The notes beneath the pieces were generated by a model. The model saw nothing but the letters and a program-made list of their open reading frames with translations, did no database searches and was not told where the DNA came from. This document shows positions 44,905 through 53,691 of a stretch of 64,000 bases of DNA, in pieces. Each line of letters begins with the position of its first letter. Position 1 is the stretch's first letter. The DNA is from Bacteroidota bacterium (GTDB lineage Bacteria; Bacteroidota; Bacteroidia; B-17B0; Aurantibacillaceae): NCBI GenBank assembly GCA_021155905.1, contig JAJNBG010000010.1:62001-126000 (forward strand), written 5' to 3'. The translations under genes were made by a program, and so were the position numbers.

Positions 44905-45027
44905 ATAATCGAAAAATTAAATCCCTGTCAAAGGCGCAAGTAAATTAATTCGTTTTCAATCAAATCATTTAAAACAAAAACACTAATCACATTCACCATG
45001 TGAGCATGTGGTTAAAAATAAACAAGT

Positions 45028-46062
45028 ATGAATCAAAATACATATATATACAACAAAAGGTTTCAGTTGGAAAGCGGTCTTTCATTGCCCGGATTAGAAA
45101 TTGCTTATCATACTTATGGTGCCTTAAACAGGGATAAGAGTAATGTGATATGGGTTGCCCATGCATTAACTGCTAACAGCGATGTGTTGGATTGGTGGAA
45201 GGGTTTATTCGGTGAAAATGAATTATTTGATCCTGAAGACTATTTTATTGTGTGTGCCAATAATTTGGGGTCCTGTTATGGAACAACCGGTCCCTTGAGT
45301 ATCAATCCTGATACTAATGAACCCTGGTTTAGCTACTTCCCGCAGATTACCATCAGGGATATGGCCAACACGTTACATATATTGAGACAACACCTCGGGA
45401 TAGAAAAAATTCATACACTTATTGGCGGCTCACAAGGGGGGCAAATAGCACAAGAATGGATAATACAAAATTCTGGCATAGCACAAAACCTGATTTTGAT
45501 CGCCACGAATGCACAGCATTCTCCATGGGGCATAGCTTTTAATGAATCTCAGCGTTTGGCCATTAAAGCAGACCGGACCTATTTTTCAAATTCCGTAAAT
45601 GGTGGCGAAAAAGGACTTCAGGCAGCCAGAAGTATTGCTTTATTAAGCTATAGGAACTATCATACTTATAACAGCACTCAAAAAAATACGGATCGGAACG
45701 ATATCAATAACCATGCGGCCTCCTCATATCAGCGCTACCAGGGTGAGAAACTAGTGAAGCGTTTCAATGCGTACTCTTATGTGCGTTTGTCTGAAGCCAT
45801 GGATTCCCATCAGGTGGCAAGAGAACGGGCATATAGTCTTGAAACTGTTTTAAATGAGATCGATATTCCTACATTGGTTATTGGTGTAACATCTGATGTA
45901 CTGTTCCCGTTATGCGAGCAGCAGTTATTGGCAAGGTATATTAAGAACGCTGTTTATGAGGAAATAGATTCGTTTCACGGACATGATGGTTTCCTAATAG
46001 AAACTAAGCAAATAGCAGAACGAATCGATCATTTTTATAAAAAAGCAAAGAAAAAAATCTGA
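45028..46062 (+). CDS. metX: Homoserine O-acetyltransferase
   Basis: A 344-aa alpha/beta hydrolase-fold enzyme that acetylates homoserine using acetyl-CoA, the first committed step of methionine synthesis. Motifs: LPGLEIAYHTYGALN, VWVAHALTANSDVLDWW, NLGSCYGTTGPLSINP, IGGSQGGQIAQEW with the nucleophilic Ser near 135, TSDVLFP (Asp) and SFHGHDGFL (His near 315). Shorter than the ~370-aa proteobacterial form, as usual in Bacteroidota. First enzyme gene of the SAM-controlled operon; hom follows after 26 nt. Some MetX-like enzymes use succinyl-CoA, which sequence alone does not exclude. Confidence 0.92.
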   Translation: MNQNTYIYNKRFQLESGLSLPGLEIAYHTYGALNRDKSNVIWVAHALTANSDVLDWWKGLFGENELFDPEDYFIVCANNLGSCYGTTGPLSINPDTNEPWFSYFPQITIRDMANTLHILRQHLGIEKIHTLIGGSQGGQIAQEWIIQNSGIAQNLILIATNAQHSPWGIAFNESQRLAIKADRTYFSNSVNGGEKGLQAARSIALLSYRNYHTYNSTQKNTDRNDINNHAASSYQRYQGEKLVKRFNAYSYVRLSEAMDSHQVARERAYSLETVLNEIDIPTLVIGVTSDVLFPLCEQQLLARYIKNAVYEEIDSFHGHDGFLIETKQIAERIDHFYKKAKKKI

Positions 46063-46088
46063 AAAAAATCACTTTAAATACTTAAACA

Positions 46089-47339
46089 ATGAGCAAGAAA
46101 TTAAAAATTGGATTATTCGGTTTTGGTTGTGTAGGGCAAGGGCTTTATCACGTATTAAATAACAGCACCGGTTTCAAAGCCGACATTATAAAAATTGCAG
46201 TGAAGGACAAAAACAAAACACGCACCGTTGGGTCGGATCTCATTACCTACGATAAATGGGAAATTCTAAATAATCCGGAAATTGATGTAGTTGTGGAACT
46301 GATCGATGATGCTGAAGAAGCGTTTCATATTGTGAGTGAAGCATTGAGGAGAGGAAAACATGTGGTAACAGCCAATAAAAAATTACTGGCTACACATCTG
46401 GAGGAACTGTATTGTTTACAAAAGGAGAATAATGTATCATTATTATATGAAGCTTCGGCATGCGGAAGTATTCCTATCATACGTTCCCTGGAAGAATATT
46501 TTGATAATGAAGAACTGGAGAAAGTATCAGGAATTTTTAACGGAACCAGTAATTATATTTTATCGAAAACAATTAATGAGAAATTGTCCTATGGGGAGGC
46601 TTTAAAACAGGCTCAGGAGAAGGGTTTCGCGGAAACTGATCCGACCAATGATGTTGAAGGATTTGACCCTAAATTCAAAGCAATCATTATCGCGTTACAT
46701 GCTTTTGGATTGATTATTAAACCGGAGAATGTGCTGAATATTGGTATCACTACACTCGACGAACATGATATCAGATATGCTTCTGAAAAAGGTTATAAAA
46801 TTAAACTGACGCCTGTTATACAGCGTCTGGAGGGTAATCAGGTGAGCGTATTTGTGGCTCCCCGTTTTATTAAAGAGCAGGATCAATTGTTCAATGTGGA
46901 AAATGAATTTAATGGTGTAGTTGTGGAAGGCAAATTTTCAGGAGAACAGTTCCTGCAGGGGCGGGGTGCGGGGAGTTTGCCAACAGGTGCGGCGGTGTTA
47001 TCAGATATTTCGGCTTTATCGCATGGATACAGGTATGAATTTAAAAAATACCTTCAAAAAAATGCGCCGGTTTTTACCAATGATGTGCTGGTTCATTTAT
47101 ATATTAGATATAATAGAGAAGAGGATCTGAACCATTTATTTTTTGATGAGGTCAATGAAAAGTATACAGGAAGCACTTACCATTACATTGTCGGTAAGAT
47201 TAACCTCAAAAAAATAATTGAAGCAAGGGAATTTATATTGACACATAATTTATTTATTGCCTTGGTTGATGAAAAAGTAACACTGGACAGAACTGTGAAT
47301 AATAAAGAAATTGTGGAAGAACTGCAAATGGTTGGGTAG
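46089..47339 (+). CDS. hom: Homoserine dehydrogenase
   Basis: A 416-aa enzyme that reduces aspartate semialdehyde to homoserine. The NAD(P)-binding fold opens with IGLFGFGCVGQGLYHVL; then VTANKKLLATH, YEASACGSIPIIRSLEEYF, SGIFNGTSNYIL, and GFAETDPTNDVEGFDPKFKAIIIA with the catalytic Asp/Lys. The C-terminal ~80 residues may be a regulatory tail, without the separate aspartokinase domain found in ThrA. Following metX, it supplies that enzyme's substrate. Confidence 0.93.
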   Translation: MSKKLKIGLFGFGCVGQGLYHVLNNSTGFKADIIKIAVKDKNKTRTVGSDLITYDKWEILNNPEIDVVVELIDDAEEAFHIVSEALRRGKHVVTANKKLLATHLEELYCLQKENNVSLLYEASACGSIPIIRSLEEYFDNEELEKVSGIFNGTSNYILSKTINEKLSYGEALKQAQEKGFAETDPTNDVEGFDPKFKAIIIALHAFGLIIKPENVLNIGITTLDEHDIRYASEKGYKIKLTPVIQRLEGNQVSVFVAPRFIKEQDQLFNVENEFNGVVVEGKFSGEQFLQGRGAGSLPTGAAVLSDISALSHGYRYEFKKYLQKNAPVFTNDVLVHLYIRYNREEDLNHLFFDEVNEKYTGSTYHYIVGKINLKKIIEAREFILTHNLFIALVDEKVTLDRTVNNKEIVEELQMVG

Positions 47340-47344
47340 AAAAT

Positions 47345-47378
47345 GAAATGAAAGAGGCCAATGGCGCCTGCTCATTTC
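47345..47378 (+). repeat. Intercistronic hairpin between hom and the OsmC-family gene
   Basis: GAAATGA (47345-47351) pairs with TCATTTC (47372-47378), with further pairing of AGG to CCT inside. There is no T-run. It may stabilise or punctuate the mRNA. A -7-like TATATTTG follows at 47398-47405. Confidence 0.4.
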
Positions 47379-47414
47379 TCGGGAAAACTAAAATCATTAT
47401 ATTTGAAATAAAAC

Positions 47415-47840
47415 ATGGCTATGCGTATAAAATTGAAAAGAATCGATGCTGATTTTAATTTTGAAGCGGTAAATTTAGATGGGAACACTATTTCAATAGA
47501 CGCAGCTCCTGCCATCGGAGGACACAATAAAGGAATGAGGCCCATGCAATTATTGTTAGCCGCAATAGGTGGTTGTAGCGCGATGGATATCATTTCGATA
47601 TTAAGAAAACAAAAACAGGAGATTGATTCCTTCGAAATTGAAGTGCATGGAAAACGTGAAGAAACGGGCACCAAGGGATATTCTTTATTTCAAACGATAG
47701 AAGTTCACTATATTTTAAAAGGAAAAGTGAAAAAGGATAAAGCTGAACGGGCTGTGAAATTATCTATGGAAAAATATTGTTCAGTCACCAAAATCCTGGA
47801 ACCGACAGCAAAAATTACATATAACGTGAGTGTGAATTAA
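47415..47840 (+). CDS. OsmC family protein
   Basis: A 141-aa protein of the OsmC/Ohr superfamily. RPMQLLLAAIGGCSAMDIISILRKQK holds the peroxidatic Cys54; the resolving Cys122 is in MEKYCSVTKILEPTAKI. The family reduces organic or lipid hydroperoxides; some members have other thiol roles. It lies inside the methionine/sulfate operon, 5 nt before metZ, which suggests a link to sulfur or thiol metabolism. A -7-like TATATTTG at 47398-47405 may give an internal, nearly leaderless promoter. Confidence 0.9.
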   Translation: MAMRIKLKRIDADFNFEAVNLDGNTISIDAAPAIGGHNKGMRPMQLLLAAIGGCSAMDIISILRKQKQEIDSFEIEVHGKREETGTKGYSLFQTIEVHYILKGKVKKDKAERAVKLSMEKYCSVTKILEPTAKITYNVSVN

Positions 47841-47845
47841 TTAAA

Positions 47846-49018
47846 ATGATGAAAGATAAACAGTTTGAAACAAGAGCTATCAGGGCGCAGCTGGAACGCA
47901 CCGACTACAACGAGCATTCGTCTCCTTTGTTTCTGACTTCCAGTTTTGTATTTGATTCGGCAGAAGAAATGCGTGCGGCATTTAACGACGAATCGGATGA
48001 TTATATTTACTCCCGATACATTAATCCAAACACCAATGAATTTATCAATAAGGTGTGTTTGCTGGAAGGAGCGGAAGCCGGTTTTGCAACGGCTTCAGGG
48101 ATGGCAGCCATTTATACTACATTTATGGCCTTGCTAAAGTCTGGAGATCATGTTATTTCCTGCTCATCTGTTTTTGGCGCCACGCACGCTATTTTTACCA
48201 GGTATTTTCCTAAATGGAATATGAGTCATTCGTACTTCCATACCAACCATGTGGAAGAAATCGAACAACTTATTAAACCGGAAACCAGATTTATTTACCT
48301 GGAGACTCCTACTAACCCTGCCATAGAGTTGATCGACCTGGAACTGGTCGCCGGTATTGCTAAAAAGTACCACATTTTATTGATCGTTGATAATTGTTTT
48401 GCTACACCCTATTTACAGCAACCTGTGAAGTTTGGAGCGGATCTGGTGATTCATTCTGCTACTAAATACATGGATGGGCAAGGCCGGGTACTCGGTGGAG
48501 TAGTTGTTGGAAAGAAAGAATTAATAAATGAAATCTATTTATTTGGAAGATTAACCGGGCCATCTATGAGTCCGTTTAATGCCTGGGTCTTAAGTAAAAG
48601 TTTAGAAACTCTTGCATTGCGAATGGACAGGCATTGTGAAAATGCCTTGTTTGTTGCTCAGAAACTGGAGGGACATCATCAACTCGAAAACGTATCCTAT
48701 CCTTTTTTAAAGTCGCATCCAAATTATGAAATCGCTAAAAAACAAATGAGCGCAGGTGGCGGTATTCTTACCGTGACTTTAAAGGGCGGTTACGAGGCCG
48801 CAAAAAAATTCCTGGATAACTTACAAATGATAAAAATATCTCCTAACTTAGGTGATGCAAGAAGTATTGTGACGCATCCTGCTTCAAGTACGCATTGTAA
48901 ACTAAGTGAACAGGAGCGTTTAGCTGTTGGGATAAAACCTGGTTTAATACGTATATCGGTTGGCCTGGAAAATAGGGAAGATATTTTAAATGATTTGTTA
49001 CAAGCACTGAATGGGTAA
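47846..49018 (+). CDS. metZ: O-acetyl/succinyl-homoserine sulfhydrylase (trans-sulfuration PLP enzyme)
   Basis: A 390-aa Cys/Met-metabolism PLP enzyme. Motifs: ETRAIRAQLERTDYNEHSSPLFLTSSFVF, YSRYINPNTNEF, ASGMAAIYTTF, YLETPTNPAIELID, LIVDNCFATPYLQQP, and HSATKYMDGQGRVLGG with the PLP Lys. The family is best matched to MetZ, which joins sulfide to the activated homoserine made by MetX to give homocysteine. Its 3' end overlaps cysD by 8 nt. Confidence 0.88.
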   Translation: MMKDKQFETRAIRAQLERTDYNEHSSPLFLTSSFVFDSAEEMRAAFNDESDDYIYSRYINPNTNEFINKVCLLEGAEAGFATASGMAAIYTTFMALLKSGDHVISCSSVFGATHAIFTRYFPKWNMSHSYFHTNHVEEIEQLIKPETRFIYLETPTNPAIELIDLELVAGIAKKYHILLIVDNCFATPYLQQPVKFGADLVIHSATKYMDGQGRVLGGVVVGKKELINEIYLFGRLTGPSMSPFNAWVLSKSLETLALRMDRHCENALFVAQKLEGHHQLENVSYPFLKSHPNYEIAKKQMSAGGGILTVTLKGGYEAAKKFLDNLQMIKISPNLGDARSIVTHPASSTHCKLSEQERLAVGIKPGLIRISVGLENREDILNDLLQALNG

Positions 49019-49919
49019 GTCACTTGATTATTTAGATGAATTGGAATCAGAAGCCATTTACATTCTGAGAGAGGTGGCCGGACAATTTGAAAGGCCTGCT
49101 CTTTTATTTAGTGGCGGGAAAGACAGTATCTGTTTGGTTCATTTGGCTTTAAAAGCTTTCAGGCCGGGAAAATTCCCTTTTCCATTAGTGCATATTGATA
49201 CCGGTCATAATTTTCCGGAGACTTTAATTTTTAGAGATTATTTGGTTAAGAACATCAATGAGCAATTAATTGTTCGTAACGTGGCGGATACGATTCAGAA
49301 AAAACAATTACTGGATGCCAAAGGAAAATTTCCAACACGTAACGCACTGCAAACTTTTACGTTACTGGACATGATTGAAGAGTTTGAGTTTGATGCCTGC
49401 ATTGGCGGGGCCAGGCGTGATGAGGAAAAGGCCCGTGCCAAAGAGCGTGTTTTTTCTGTAAGGGACGAGTTCGGACAGTGGGATCCTAAAAAGCAACGGC
49501 CTGAATTGTGGAATATATATAACGGCAAGATTAACAAAGGAGAAAATGTTCGGGTCTTCCCAATCAGTAACTGGACGGAGCTGGATGTCTGGAATTATAT
49601 TAAACGTGAGAAGATTGAATTGCCTTCCATTTATTTTGCACATGAACGGGAATGCATTGTAACCGTGAGCGGACAGTTAATGAATACGAATGAATTTGTG
49701 ACGAGGGATGAAAAAGATGTGGTTGTAAACAAAATGGTCAGGTACAGAACAGTGGGTGATATGACATGTACATCAGCTATTGAAAGCACTGCTACTACTG
49801 TTGATGCGATTATCAACGAACTACTGGAAACAAATATTAGTGAGCGAGGGGCAACCAGGATGGATGACAGAATAAGTGAGGCAGCCATGGAAGACAGAAA
49901 AAAGAGCGGATATTTTTAA
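49011..49919 (+). CDS. cysD: Sulfate adenylyltransferase subunit 2 (CysD)
   Basis: A 302-aa ATP-pyrophosphatase-like enzyme: LLFSGGKDSICLVHLALKAF is the PP-loop; HIDTGHNFPETLIFRDYLV, IGGARRDEEKARAKERVFSVRDEFGQWDPK and VFPISNWTELDVWNYI follow. With CysN it makes APS from sulfate and ATP. The usual length. Start inside the end of metZ, next gene 2 nt on. No adjacent cysC or cysH was seen. Confidence 0.95.
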   Translation: MGKSLDYLDELESEAIYILREVAGQFERPALLFSGGKDSICLVHLALKAFRPGKFPFPLVHIDTGHNFPETLIFRDYLVKNINEQLIVRNVADTIQKKQLLDAKGKFPTRNALQTFTLLDMIEEFEFDACIGGARRDEEKARAKERVFSVRDEFGQWDPKKQRPELWNIYNGKINKGENVRVFPISNWTELDVWNYIKREKIELPSIYFAHERECIVTVSGQLMNTNEFVTRDEKDVVVNKMVRYRTVGDMTCTSAIESTATTVDAIINELLETNISERGATRMDDRISEAAMEDRKKSGYF

Positions 49920-49921
49920 AG

Positions 49922-51166
49922 ATGAATTTATTACGATTTTTTACAGCGGGTAATGTTGATGATGGTAAAAGTACCCTGATCGGTCGTTTGCTTTTTGATA
50001 GCCAGGCAATCTCGACGGACATTATTGAAACGCTCACCCGTCAAAGCAAAAGTAAAACTGGCAATACCGAAATTGATCTGGCCCTTTTAACGGATGGATT
50101 GAGAGCGGAACGGGAACAGGGCATTACCATCGACGTGGCATATAAATATTTTACGACGGCCAAACGTAAATTTATTATTGCTGATACTCCGGGCCATAGT
50201 CAATATACCCGGAATATGTTTACAGGTGCTTCCAACTCAGACCTCGCGATTATACTGATTGATGCACGTCATGGTGTGACCGAACAAACAAAACGGCATA
50301 CGATTATCTCTTCCATTCTAAGGATTCCGCATATTTTGGTCTGCATTAACAAAATGGACCTGGTGAACTATTCAGAAGAGGATTTCAAAAAAATTGAACG
50401 TGAATATTTGATGTTTGCAAAACAGCTGGATCTAAAGGATATTGTTTTTATACCGGTGAGTGCTTTGGAAGGCGATAACGTTGTTGCTTCTTCTCAGAAA
50501 ATGGTCTGGTATCATGGAAAAACATTACTTGATATATTGGAGACATTGGAAGTGAAAGAATCAGTAGAAAAAGAAAATGCCCGTTTTCAGGTTCAATATG
50601 TGATTCGTCCACAAGCAGATAATTTGCATGATTACAGGGGCTTTGCCGGAAAAGTCCTGAGTGGTGTTTATAAAAAAGGCCAGAGGGTGCTTGTTTTACC
50701 ATCTGCGGTGGAAACTACGATTGATAAAATAGAAATAAACCGTGAAGAAGTTAATGAAGCAGGAGCCAACAGGTCTGTTGTTTTCCACTTAACGGATGAT
50801 GTGGATGTGAGCAGGGGTAATTCAATCGTGCCCCTGGAGGAACTACCGAGTAACGCGAATGAAATAACTGCTACCATTTGTTGGATGGATAATACAGACT
50901 ACATTCCCGGCCAAAAAATACTCTTACAGCAAAATTCCTTTCGTACAAAAGCTGTTATTAAAGAAGTGATTAGTAAATTAGATATCCACTCGTATAAGCA
51001 TATTGAAAACGACAGCTCAATGAAATTAAATGATCTTTGCAAGGTGTTGATTAAAACAGCGGAGCTTGTTAGTTTTGATAGTTTCGCCGATAACAGAAAC
51101 ACGGGCGCATTTATTTTAATTAATGAGAATACTAACAATACGATCGCCGCAGGTACCATAGATTAG
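49922..51166 (+). CDS. cysN: Sulfate adenylyltransferase subunit 1 (CysN), GTPase
   Basis: A 414-aa EF-Tu-like GTPase that drives APS formation by CysD. G-motifs: FFTAGNVDDGKSTLIGRLL (G1, with GNVDDGKST), EQGITIDVAYKYF (G2), IADTPGHSQYTRNMFTGAS (G3), CINKMDL (G4). The beta-barrel domains follow. Not fused to CysC, so APS kinase, if used, is elsewhere. Last gene of the operon. Confidence 0.95.
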   Translation: MNLLRFFTAGNVDDGKSTLIGRLLFDSQAISTDIIETLTRQSKSKTGNTEIDLALLTDGLRAEREQGITIDVAYKYFTTAKRKFIIADTPGHSQYTRNMFTGASNSDLAIILIDARHGVTEQTKRHTIISSILRIPHILVCINKMDLVNYSEEDFKKIEREYLMFAKQLDLKDIVFIPVSALEGDNVVASSQKMVWYHGKTLLDILETLEVKESVEKENARFQVQYVIRPQADNLHDYRGFAGKVLSGVYKKGQRVLVLPSAVETTIDKIEINREEVNEAGANRSVVFHLTDDVDVSRGNSIVPLEELPSNANEITATICWMDNTDYIPGQKILLQQNSFRTKAVIKEVISKLDIHSYKHIENDSSMKLNDLCKVLIKTAELVSFDSFADNRNTGAFILINENTNNTIAAGTID

Positions 51167-51221
51167 GAAGACATTCTTATTTTCTGAATTAAAATATTTT
51201 TTCACTGGAGCGATATTTCTC

Positions 51222-51296
51222 ATGTGGGATTATTGTAACTATGAGAATTGCTTGTGTAACTATACGGATGAAAAATGCTTCACCTTTGATCCATAA
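51222..51296 (+). CDS. Possible 24-aa Cys-rich micro-ORF
   Basis: ATG to TAA, 24 codons: MWDYCNYENCLCNY then TDEKCFTFDP, with Cys at 5, 10, 12 and 19. The frame stays open upstream to about 51165, where ELKYFFTGAIFL would precede it, but no ATG is there. It lies between cysN and the small lipoprotein. No clear ribosome site. Unrecognised; chance is possible. Confidence 0.25.
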   Translation: MWDYCNYENCLCNYTDEKCFTFDP

Positions 51297-51320
51297 ATTA
51301 CACAATTAAAAAAAAGAAAA

Positions 51321-51566
51321 ATGAAAAAAGTATTTTTAGTGGCCGGACTTCTATTAGCCATTGGCTCATCATTGACATCCTGTAAAAAAGATTACGTATG
51401 TAAATGTTCAAAAACTTACACCGGCAATACCAGTACTACTACCAGTGATTATTCCCAATATACTTATAAAGATTCCAGAAAAAGAGCCGAAGATCGTTGT
51501 AACGATAATACAACTTCCGGTAGTGATTTATATGGTGATTATAGTATTAATTGCCAGATACAATAA
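51321..51566 (+). CDS. Small lipoprotein of unknown function
   Basis: An 81-aa lipoprotein (MKKVFLVAGLLLAIGSSLTSC, Cys21). The mature part is short and polar, Thr/Ser/Asp-rich (YTGNTSTTTSDYSQYTYK), with Cys pairs in KDYVCKCSK and later EDRCNDN..YSINCQIQ that could form disulfides. I recognise only the Bacteroidota small-lipoprotein style. It ends before a strong bidirectional terminator. Confidence 0.8.
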   Translation: MKKVFLVAGLLLAIGSSLTSCKKDYVCKCSKTYTGNTSTTTSDYSQYTYKDSRKRAEDRCNDNTTSGSDLYGDYSINCQIQ

Positions 51567-51596
51567 ATTTTAAAGTTTTTTATTGTTTGTTTAGCA

Positions 51597-51635
51597 CAAA
51601 AAGCTTTCTATTACACTAGAAGGCTTTTTGTTTTT
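51597..51635. terminator. Bidirectional intrinsic terminator
   Basis: Stem CAAAAAGCTTTCTA / TAGAAGGCTTTTTG (one G-T pair) with a 6-nt loop and T-rich tail, between the convergent small lipoprotein gene and fahA. Confidence 0.85.
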
Positions 51636-52908
51636 AATTAGCGGGCAATAATTTTGCTTTGCATTCTCCAAAACCAATACGCACTTTGTCATTCTGACAA
51701 TATCCTCTCATAATCACAGTGTCGTTATCATTGATGAATTTGCGTTCAGTCCCATCATTCAATTTCAAAGGTTTTGTACCTTTCCAGCTAAGTTCCATCA
51801 TACTGCCATATTCAGAAGGGTCAGGTCCGCTGATAGTTCCGCTTCCCATTAAATCACCTACATTCACATTACAGCCGTTTACAGTATGATGCGCTAATTG
51901 TTGTTCCATGGTCCAGTACATGTATTTGTAATTGGAACGGCAAACCACTGTTTCTTCCTTATTTTCCGGTTGGATAGCAACTTCCAGTTTTATATCCACA
52001 TTTTTATTTCCTTTATATTCCAGGTAAGGAAATACTTTTGGATCCTGCAAGTAACCTTCAGTACGGTATGGCTCCAGGGCATCAAGGGTAACGATCCACG
52101 GAGAAACAGTGGATGCAAAATTCTTCGAAAGAAATGGTCCCAGCGGCACATATTCCCAGGTCTGAATATCCCGCGCACTCCAGTCGTTAAATAACACCAT
52201 TCCGAAAATATAATCGTCCGCTTGTTCCGTACTGATACTTTCTCCTGATTCAGTGGATTTACCAATGATGTAAGCTGTTTCTAATTCAAAATCCAATAGT
52301 TTACAAGGGCCAAACGTCGGTACTTCTGCGTCCGCCGGTTTCATTTGTCCTTTCGGTCTGTGAAAATTGGTCCCGCTAACCATGATGCTGCTGGCCCTGC
52401 CATGGTAACCCACAGGAATATATTTCCAGTTTGGCATCAGGGCATTCTTTGGATCACGGATCATAGTACCAATATTAGTAGCATGATCAAGACTGCTGTA
52501 AAAATCAGTGTAATCGCCAACTCTAACCGGCAAAAGCAGTTTTACAGAAGATTGCAGTTTAAAAATTTGGTTAAATATCTCTTTCTTATCCTGTAATTCC
52601 TTGTTGGTACCGTCCAATAAAACAGATAATCGATCCCTTAGTGCACGCGTAGTTGTTTTGCCTAATTCAATAAAATCATTCAGGGAAGAACGGTTAAAAA
52701 TTTCTTTGTTAAGGTTCAAAGAGGAAAAGAATCCACAATTCGCTAATTCATATAGATCAATGATGTAGTTTCCAATTGCCGAGCAGGCATGATGGTTCAC
52801 TTGATTATCTGAGTAAATTCCAAAAGGTAAATTCTGAATAGGAAAATCAGAATTTTTTTCGACGTCGATCCATGATGAAAGTGCTGGATTATTGGCTTTT
52901 ATGGTCAT
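51634..52908 (-). CDS. fahA: Fumarylacetoacetase
   Basis: A 424-aa enzyme that cleaves fumarylacetoacetate to fumarate and acetoacetate in tyrosine catabolism. The N-terminal small domain (FPIQNLPFGIYSD) is followed by the FAH core: DYTDFYSSLDHATNIGTMIR, VGYHGRASSIMVSG, LDFELETAYIIGKSTESG, NDWSARDIQTWEYVPLGPFLSKNFASTVSPWIV, and GDLMGSGTISGPD with metal-binding Asp/Glu residues. Full length. No other tyrosine-degradation genes are next to it. Confidence 0.95.
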   Translation of the reverse strand: MTIKANNPALSSWIDVEKNSDFPIQNLPFGIYSDNQVNHHACSAIGNYIIDLYELANCGFFSSLNLNKEIFNRSSLNDFIELGKTTTRALRDRLSVLLDGTNKELQDKKEIFNQIFKLQSSVKLLLPVRVGDYTDFYSSLDHATNIGTMIRDPKNALMPNWKYIPVGYHGRASSIMVSGTNFHRPKGQMKPADAEVPTFGPCKLLDFELETAYIIGKSTESGESISTEQADDYIFGMVLFNDWSARDIQTWEYVPLGPFLSKNFASTVSPWIVTLDALEPYRTEGYLQDPKVFPYLEYKGNKNVDIKLEVAIQPENKEETVVCRSNYKYMYWTMEQQLAHHTVNGCNVNVGDLMGSGTISGPDPSEYGSMMELSWKGTKPLKLNDGTERKFINDNDTVIMRGYCQNDKVRIGFGECKAKLLPAN

Positions 52909-53016
52909 AATATGTTAGTTAAAAAACGAAAAAGAGATGATTTTTAATTTATTAGTTTTTATTTTTAGCAAAATATAAATTTTAACCGATACAAGGCAAA
53001 AATATACATTATTGGC

Positions 53017-53691
53017 ATGCAATTTAAGAAACTTATTCTTCTTTTTTTAATTCATATTTCTGCCGGATTGATTGGACAAGCCCCCAATGATTTTGCTTTC
53101 GTACTGAGTGAAAGAGCCGTTAATAAAGTTTTTATTGCCATTGGAGAGATCAATGGAAAAAGTGCCTATGAAGTTTTAGGAATTGTTGACGGACATTATA
53201 AATGGAAAGTGGTTAATCCTAAAATTAGTTTTAAACCTGATAGCAGTGATTTTACCTGTGACGTCAAAGTGGAGGTGGGACCGTTCGCATATAAATCCCA
53301 GGTGCTTGGCCATGTCAAGATTGGTTATGACAATAAGATGAACCAGATTTCTATAAAAATTGTGGATGCGGTTTTTGAATTATATACCATGGTGCTAAAA
53401 AAGAAAGTTCATATCAAGTACATTCACCTGGAGGAATATTTTAAAGACCCTTTTTTATTTGATGGGCCAAAAAGTTTTGCTACAGATATGTCTTTTACCA
53501 TGCCGGATAGTACCGTGAAACAAATTTACGTGCAGCCATCCGATTGTGTGATGAAGGTAATGAAACAGGTGATAAAAACATCCTGCGATATCGTAGCACA
53601 GGACAAGCCATTTAAAAAAGAAACTAAAGTTACGCCGCCAGTGCAAATTGAGTCGAAAGAAAAGAATACCACTATAAAAAACACCCCGTGA
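53017..53691 (+). CDS. Secreted protein of unknown function, operon with PAP2 and GT39
   Basis: A 224-aa protein with a signal peptide (MQFKKLILLFLIHISAGLIGQ). Residues 25-165 look like one beta-rich fold with an elongated sheet: FVLSERAVNKVFIAIGEINGKS, YKWKVVNPKISFKPDSS, QVLGHVKIGYDNKMNQISIKIVDAVFEL. It recalls lipid-binding tubular folds, but no family is recognised. The C-terminal tail is Lys/Glu/Thr-rich and disordered. Its stop overlaps the PAP2 start (GTGA), so it is cotranslated with the PAP2 and GT39 genes, suggesting a role in lipid or glycolipid processing. Confidence 0.75.
   Translation: MQFKKLILLFLIHISAGLIGQAPNDFAFVLSERAVNKVFIAIGEINGKSAYEVLGIVDGHYKWKVVNPKISFKPDSSDFTCDVKVEVGPFAYKSQVLGHVKIGYDNKMNQISIKIVDAVFELYTMVLKKKVHIKYIHLEEYFKDPFLFDGPKSFATDMSFTMPDSTVKQIYVQPSDCVMKVMKQVIKTSCDIVAQDKPFKKETKVTPPVQIESKEKNTTIKNTP

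Noticed and set aside
44998-45003. Minimal ATG-TGA start-stop before metX as a regulatory mini-ORF.
   Set aside because: A six-base element with no surrounding signal; nothing supports its use.
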